From Nitzschia sp. DOCU1 (Eukaryota > Bacillariophyta > Bacillariophyceae > Bacillariales > Bacillariaceae): a stretch of DNA of 64,000 bases. The stretch lies in assembly GCA_951394045.1 (NCBI GenBank), contig OX595991.1:992001-1056000 (forward strand), written 5' to 3'. Of this stretch, positions 61,322-64,000 are shown one piece after another (position 1 is the stretch's first letter; every line of letters begins with the position of its first letter). A program made the translations under genes and the position numbers. Below the pieces are notes generated by a model. It was given only the letters and a program-made list of their open reading frames with translations, was not told the DNA's origin and did no database searches.

Positions 61322-61729
61322 TAATATAAGAATGCTAATTACAATCACTCTAGCCTCGAGTGTTCCAAAGATACTTTCCCGCATGCTACTGATGTTATGA
61401 CAATGACCGCTGTCAACAAGAGTACTTTGCAGTCTCTGGGATTGAACTCTTTGTTTCTTATCATTGAAGTCAATGACAGGGCGATGATTTTTGCGCATGG
61501 GTCACTCGTCATGGGTCGGCAGCGGCAACTACTGCCGTCACCATCGTAAATCAAGGGAGACGCCATTGACGTTTCCTATGGAAATAGTGCATTTGTGACC
61601 CCAGCACTTCGCCGACATGGATCGTTTGCGACACTTGCGAATCGTTCCAAGCGTTGCATCTGTAGGGGCTGGGTAGAGACGAGTCTCACCCCTGAAACAT
61701 CAGAGAAAGTAACGCCCAGGTTCTTCAAT
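61322..61729. other. Convergent 3' spacer
   Basis: 408 bp, no supported gene. An 'actctag...ctagag' style short inverted element near 61310-61360 is probably 3' UTR. Confidence 0.3.
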
Positions 61730-62146
61730 CTACTCCGAATGAGCAGACTGAAATAGCTCCCATAACTCACTGGCTTGCAAAGCGGTCGTCGTATCGGCTT
61801 CCCTTGCATGGTTGCCAGTGATGTCATCCGCCAGTTTTGCTTGTTTTAGCTTCCAAGTTGCATGAATTGTCTTGGCCCACTCGTCGATGGGCAGTTTGGA
61901 TTCGGCTTGTTGCTTTTTAGCCCGTTGAGCGAAAAAGGCAGCCGCCAAGTCGTCGGGGTCATAATCCATATCATCTGGTGCGGCACCCCCACTGCTGGCT
62001 GGTTGGCTCTTCATCTCGCCATTGTCGTTCGGTAGATAACCCGATTCCAGCTGCTTCAACGCCGCCTGAAGCTGGGCACTGGCTTGGTGCAAACAGTCTG
62101 CCACCGATGGGGGACCTGAAGAGCCGTAGCTATTGTCGTCCATCAT
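61730..62146 (-). CDS. Small acidic orphan protein
   Basis: 138 residues from ATG 62146 (MMDDNSYGSSGPPSVADC). A leading helix (LHQASAQLQAALKQLESGY) is followed by a disordered acidic linker (DDMDYDPDDLAAAFFAQRAKKQQ) and a Trp-containing helix pair (EWAKTIHATWKLKQAKL). It is compact and soluble, with no signal peptide. I recognise no family. Another in-frame ATG follows immediately. Confidence 0.5.
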   Translation of the reverse strand: MMDDNSYGSSGPPSVADCLHQASAQLQAALKQLESGYLPNDNGEMKSQPASSGGAAPDDMDYDPDDLAAAFFAQRAKKQQAESKLPIDEWAKTIHATWKLKQAKLADDITGNHAREADTTTALQASELWELFQSAHSE

Positions 62147-62603
62147 GGTGAAAATAAATAGTCCAAGGCGGTACACTAGCACCTGGGAATACTAACAACG
62201 GAATGATTGATCCTGAAAGAGGTGACGATGAAAATGGGCAACAATGCCGTTTTTCGCCAGATTCAAACACTGAAACACAGCGTATACCTGTTCTCTTTCC
62301 TCGAGTCCTTTGAGTCCTAGTGTATCTTTCACCAGTGAGGTCTGTCCTCCTGTCCTCCATCCCGCCCGCCGTGGAGCAACATGCTCGCGTCGACGTCAAA
62401 AGCATAGCTCTACATACAATCGTAGTTATCAAGTTAGAAGAGAGCCAAGTTCGTGTGCTTCTACTCTCTTATTTTCTCTGGCTAATGTATTCTAGAGAAT
62501 CTACTCGATTCCAGAATGAACGACAGTAGGCCCGTGAATAGGAGTATAGAAAGAGTCCTCTCCAGGCGAACAGGGGGCTAGCTTTACTACGGCACGCTGG
62601 CTA
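62147..62603. other. Intergenic region, no gene seen
   Basis: 456 bp between two minus-strand genes, holding the upstream region of the small orphan and the 3' UTR of the channel gene. Confidence 0.3.
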
Positions 62604-64000
62604 CTAGTAGCTTTCCGAGTCAGAATCTGATTGCATCGCCGCTCTCTCAGCTCGCAATTGCTCTGCTTGCTCAAACAGGTTACCCATCAGGACTCGGATT
62701 CGCCTCATTTCGCCGCGAATTTCTTGCTTTCTCTCAATCACGGATGCCCGGATTTGAGCATGGTAATGACGGTTTTCGGAAAGACTTTGAAAGAATTCTT
62801 CTCGCGTGGCCACGACCTCCTTTGCCACTTGTTCCTCCTTCTTGCGTCGGTCTTGTTGCCGTGCCTGGTCGTCTTGTGCTGTGGAATGATACCTCTTCCA
62901 ACCTTTGGAGGTGAAAATCCATTCTCGCACCTGAGGCGGCCACAACCCTCCACAGGTGCCGAAACCCAAAAGCAACCAACATGGAATAGCAAATCCAGCT
63001 ATGAGCGTGGGTATGATCCGAAAACCCCAATGGCTTCCAAAGTCGTCGGAACTAAAGTCAAAGACAAAGAAGAGATTGTCCCATGTCAGACGCGACCAGT
63101 CATCAAAGCCTTTGTCGTCTGACGCAAACCATTGGAAACACGGAAAGTTGGCAATAGCGTCCGTCTCCGCAAGAAAGTAGAGACGGTTGGTGTAGAAGAC
63201 CATGGCCGCCTCGCTATCCTGAATGAACTTGTAGGAATCCGTAACAATGGCAATCAGTACATTCGCCAAGAGGATCACCATGAGAAAAACAAATAATGCA
63301 TACATAAACAATCCCACTGGGTCGCCCGCTACAAAGTCAGCCTCGTCGATCTCGCCCAAAAACATGGTGTAAACATGAAGAAAAGTGTCCCACCTGTTGC
63401 AGAATGGTTTAAGACCAGAGTCGTCTTCGCATTGAAGACTTTCCATCGTTTCGTTCTTTGCCGTTTTATTGACTTCATAGTAGTTCCACCTGGCTTTAGG
63501 TCCCTCCCTCTCATAATACTCACAGCCGTATTCCGGGTAACTCCGGAACAACGTGTTGAATATCTGCGTAAAGGCGACCATGAAGAAAAGAAGGCCGACC
63601 ACGTAAGGAAGCAAAGATCTGCTGACGTAAAAGACACCAGAGACGAAAACCGAAAAGTCAATCGATATACTTCGTAGCCACACAAACAGTTTCGCCCACA
63701 AGATACCGCAAGAAAAGGTCACGATTGTCAGCCTGGGCTCTCCGAGTATCAGCTCTCCATTCCTGTCACTATAAATAACAACACCACAGAAGAAAGCGGC
63801 CACAATGTAGAGCAGGTCCAGCCAGTCGCTAACATGCAAAAACCATGCTCGGAGAAACGTCCGAAATGAGCTCAGCCAGATCAGAGTGATGACTTGGACC
63901 AATTCTCGGAGTAAGAAGTAACCTCCACCGATAAAGAGAGGCACACCAAGCAGATGTCGACTCTCATTTTCGTTTTCGAGTCCAAAATGGAGACAGACAA
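62604..64000 (-). CDS. C-terminal part of a TRP/polycystin-like cation channel (runs off the right edge)
   Basis: The frame is open from the stop at 62604 to the window end, about 465 codons. The N-terminal part lies outside. Several membrane helices are visible (LLYIVAAFFCGVVIYS, IVTFSCGILWAKLFVWL, LLPYVVGLLFFMVAFTQIF), then a Cys-containing extracellular loop, a pore helix region (RWDTFLHVYTMFLGEID) and the last helix (LFVFLMVILLANVLIAIVTDSY). The ANVLIAIVTDSY ending is typical of TRP/PKD channel S6. Two further helices follow, then a charged coiled coil (EVVATREEFFQSLSEN ... MRRIRVLMGNLFEQAEQL). A calcium-permeable channel is the likely role; a voltage or mechanical sensor cannot be judged from this portion. 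Confidence 0.8.
   Translation of the reverse strand, partial: VCLHFGLENENESRHLLGVPLFIGGGYFLLRELVQVITLIWLSSFRTFLRAWFLHVSDWLDLLYIVAAFFCGVVIYSDRNGELILGEPRLTIVTFSCGILWAKLFVWLRSISIDFSVFVSGVFYVSRSLLPYVVGLLFFMVAFTQIFNTLFRSYPEYGCEYYEREGPKARWNYYEVNKTAKNETMESLQCEDDSGLKPFCNRWDTFLHVYTMFLGEIDEADFVAGDPVGLFMYALFVFLMVILLANVLIAIVTDSYKFIQDSEAAMVFYTNRLYFLAETDAIANFPCFQWFASDDKGFDDWSRLTWDNLFFVFDFSSDDFGSHWGFRIIPTLIAGFAIPCWLLLGFGTCGGLWPPQVREWIFTSKGWKRYHSTAQDDQARQQDRRKKEEQVAKEVVATREEFFQSLSENRHYHAQIRASVIERKQEIRGEMRRIRVLMGNLFEQAEQLRAERAAMQSDSDSESY

Overview
The window is nuclear DNA from a photosynthetic stramenopile, almost certainly a diatom and probably a pennate one. The main evidence is a fucoxanthin-chlorophyll (LHC) protein gene, several N-termini with a signal peptide followed by an Ala/Gly-Phe or Ala-Trp cleavage motif (the 'ASAFAP'-type bipartite plastid address of red-plastid algae), short GT-AG introns (mostly 65-90 nt), dense genes on both strands, and two members of a protein family that I associate with diatoms (Tyr-Thr-x-Glu-Glu ... 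Trp-Tyr motif). Splice junctions were inferred by reading across frames and were accepted where phase and protein family agreed.

Layout. 1-7.3 kb is a duplicated, partly decayed accessory region: the 5' end of a secreted protein gene at the left edge, a four-helix membrane protein gene and its broken copy, a patatin-like lipase gene with an in-frame stop plus a remnant of a second copy, a small Cys-rich gene with a broken frame, and an intact Sec14/CRAL-TRIO gene. 7.3-13.7 kb holds an orphan-family gene, mitochondrial ATP synthase alpha (atpA), a plastid-addressed folate/biopterin-type transporter and a helical orphan. 14.85-18.32 kb is a complete 3.47-kb DNA transposon: about 218-bp terminal inverted repeats, TA target duplication, an IS630/Tc1-mariner-type DDE transposase and a convergent coiled-coil protein gene.

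18.8-31 kb: a single-pass membrane protein, a plastid DUF1995-type protein, plastid inorganic pyrophosphatase, a small plastid membrane protein, a very unusual 807-residue fusion (LicD + cytidylyltransferase + 2OG-Fe oxygenase-like), a 42-nt minisatellite and an orphan. 31.9-42.8 kb: a seven-exon nardilysin-like protease with an acidic insert, an LHC/FCP gene, a 1027-residue low-complexity orphan and a small basic orphan. 44-50 kb: an orphan-family gene, a plastid SAP + retropepsin-like aspartic protease, a GT31 glycosyltransferase and a cytochrome P450 with remnants of further tandem copies on both sides. 50.3-64 kb: a 1954-residue FANCM-type helicase carrying PHD fingers, a plastid-addressed methyltransferase, a CorA magnesium transporter, a mitochondrial acyl-CoA dehydrogenase (isovaleryl type), a small orphan and the C-terminal part of a TRP/polycystin-like channel running off the right edge.

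There is no operon-like logic. Neighbours are mostly unrelated housekeeping genes, with plastid-targeted proteins over-represented. The most unusual content is the transposon, the choline-type triple fusion and the helicase-PHD fusion.
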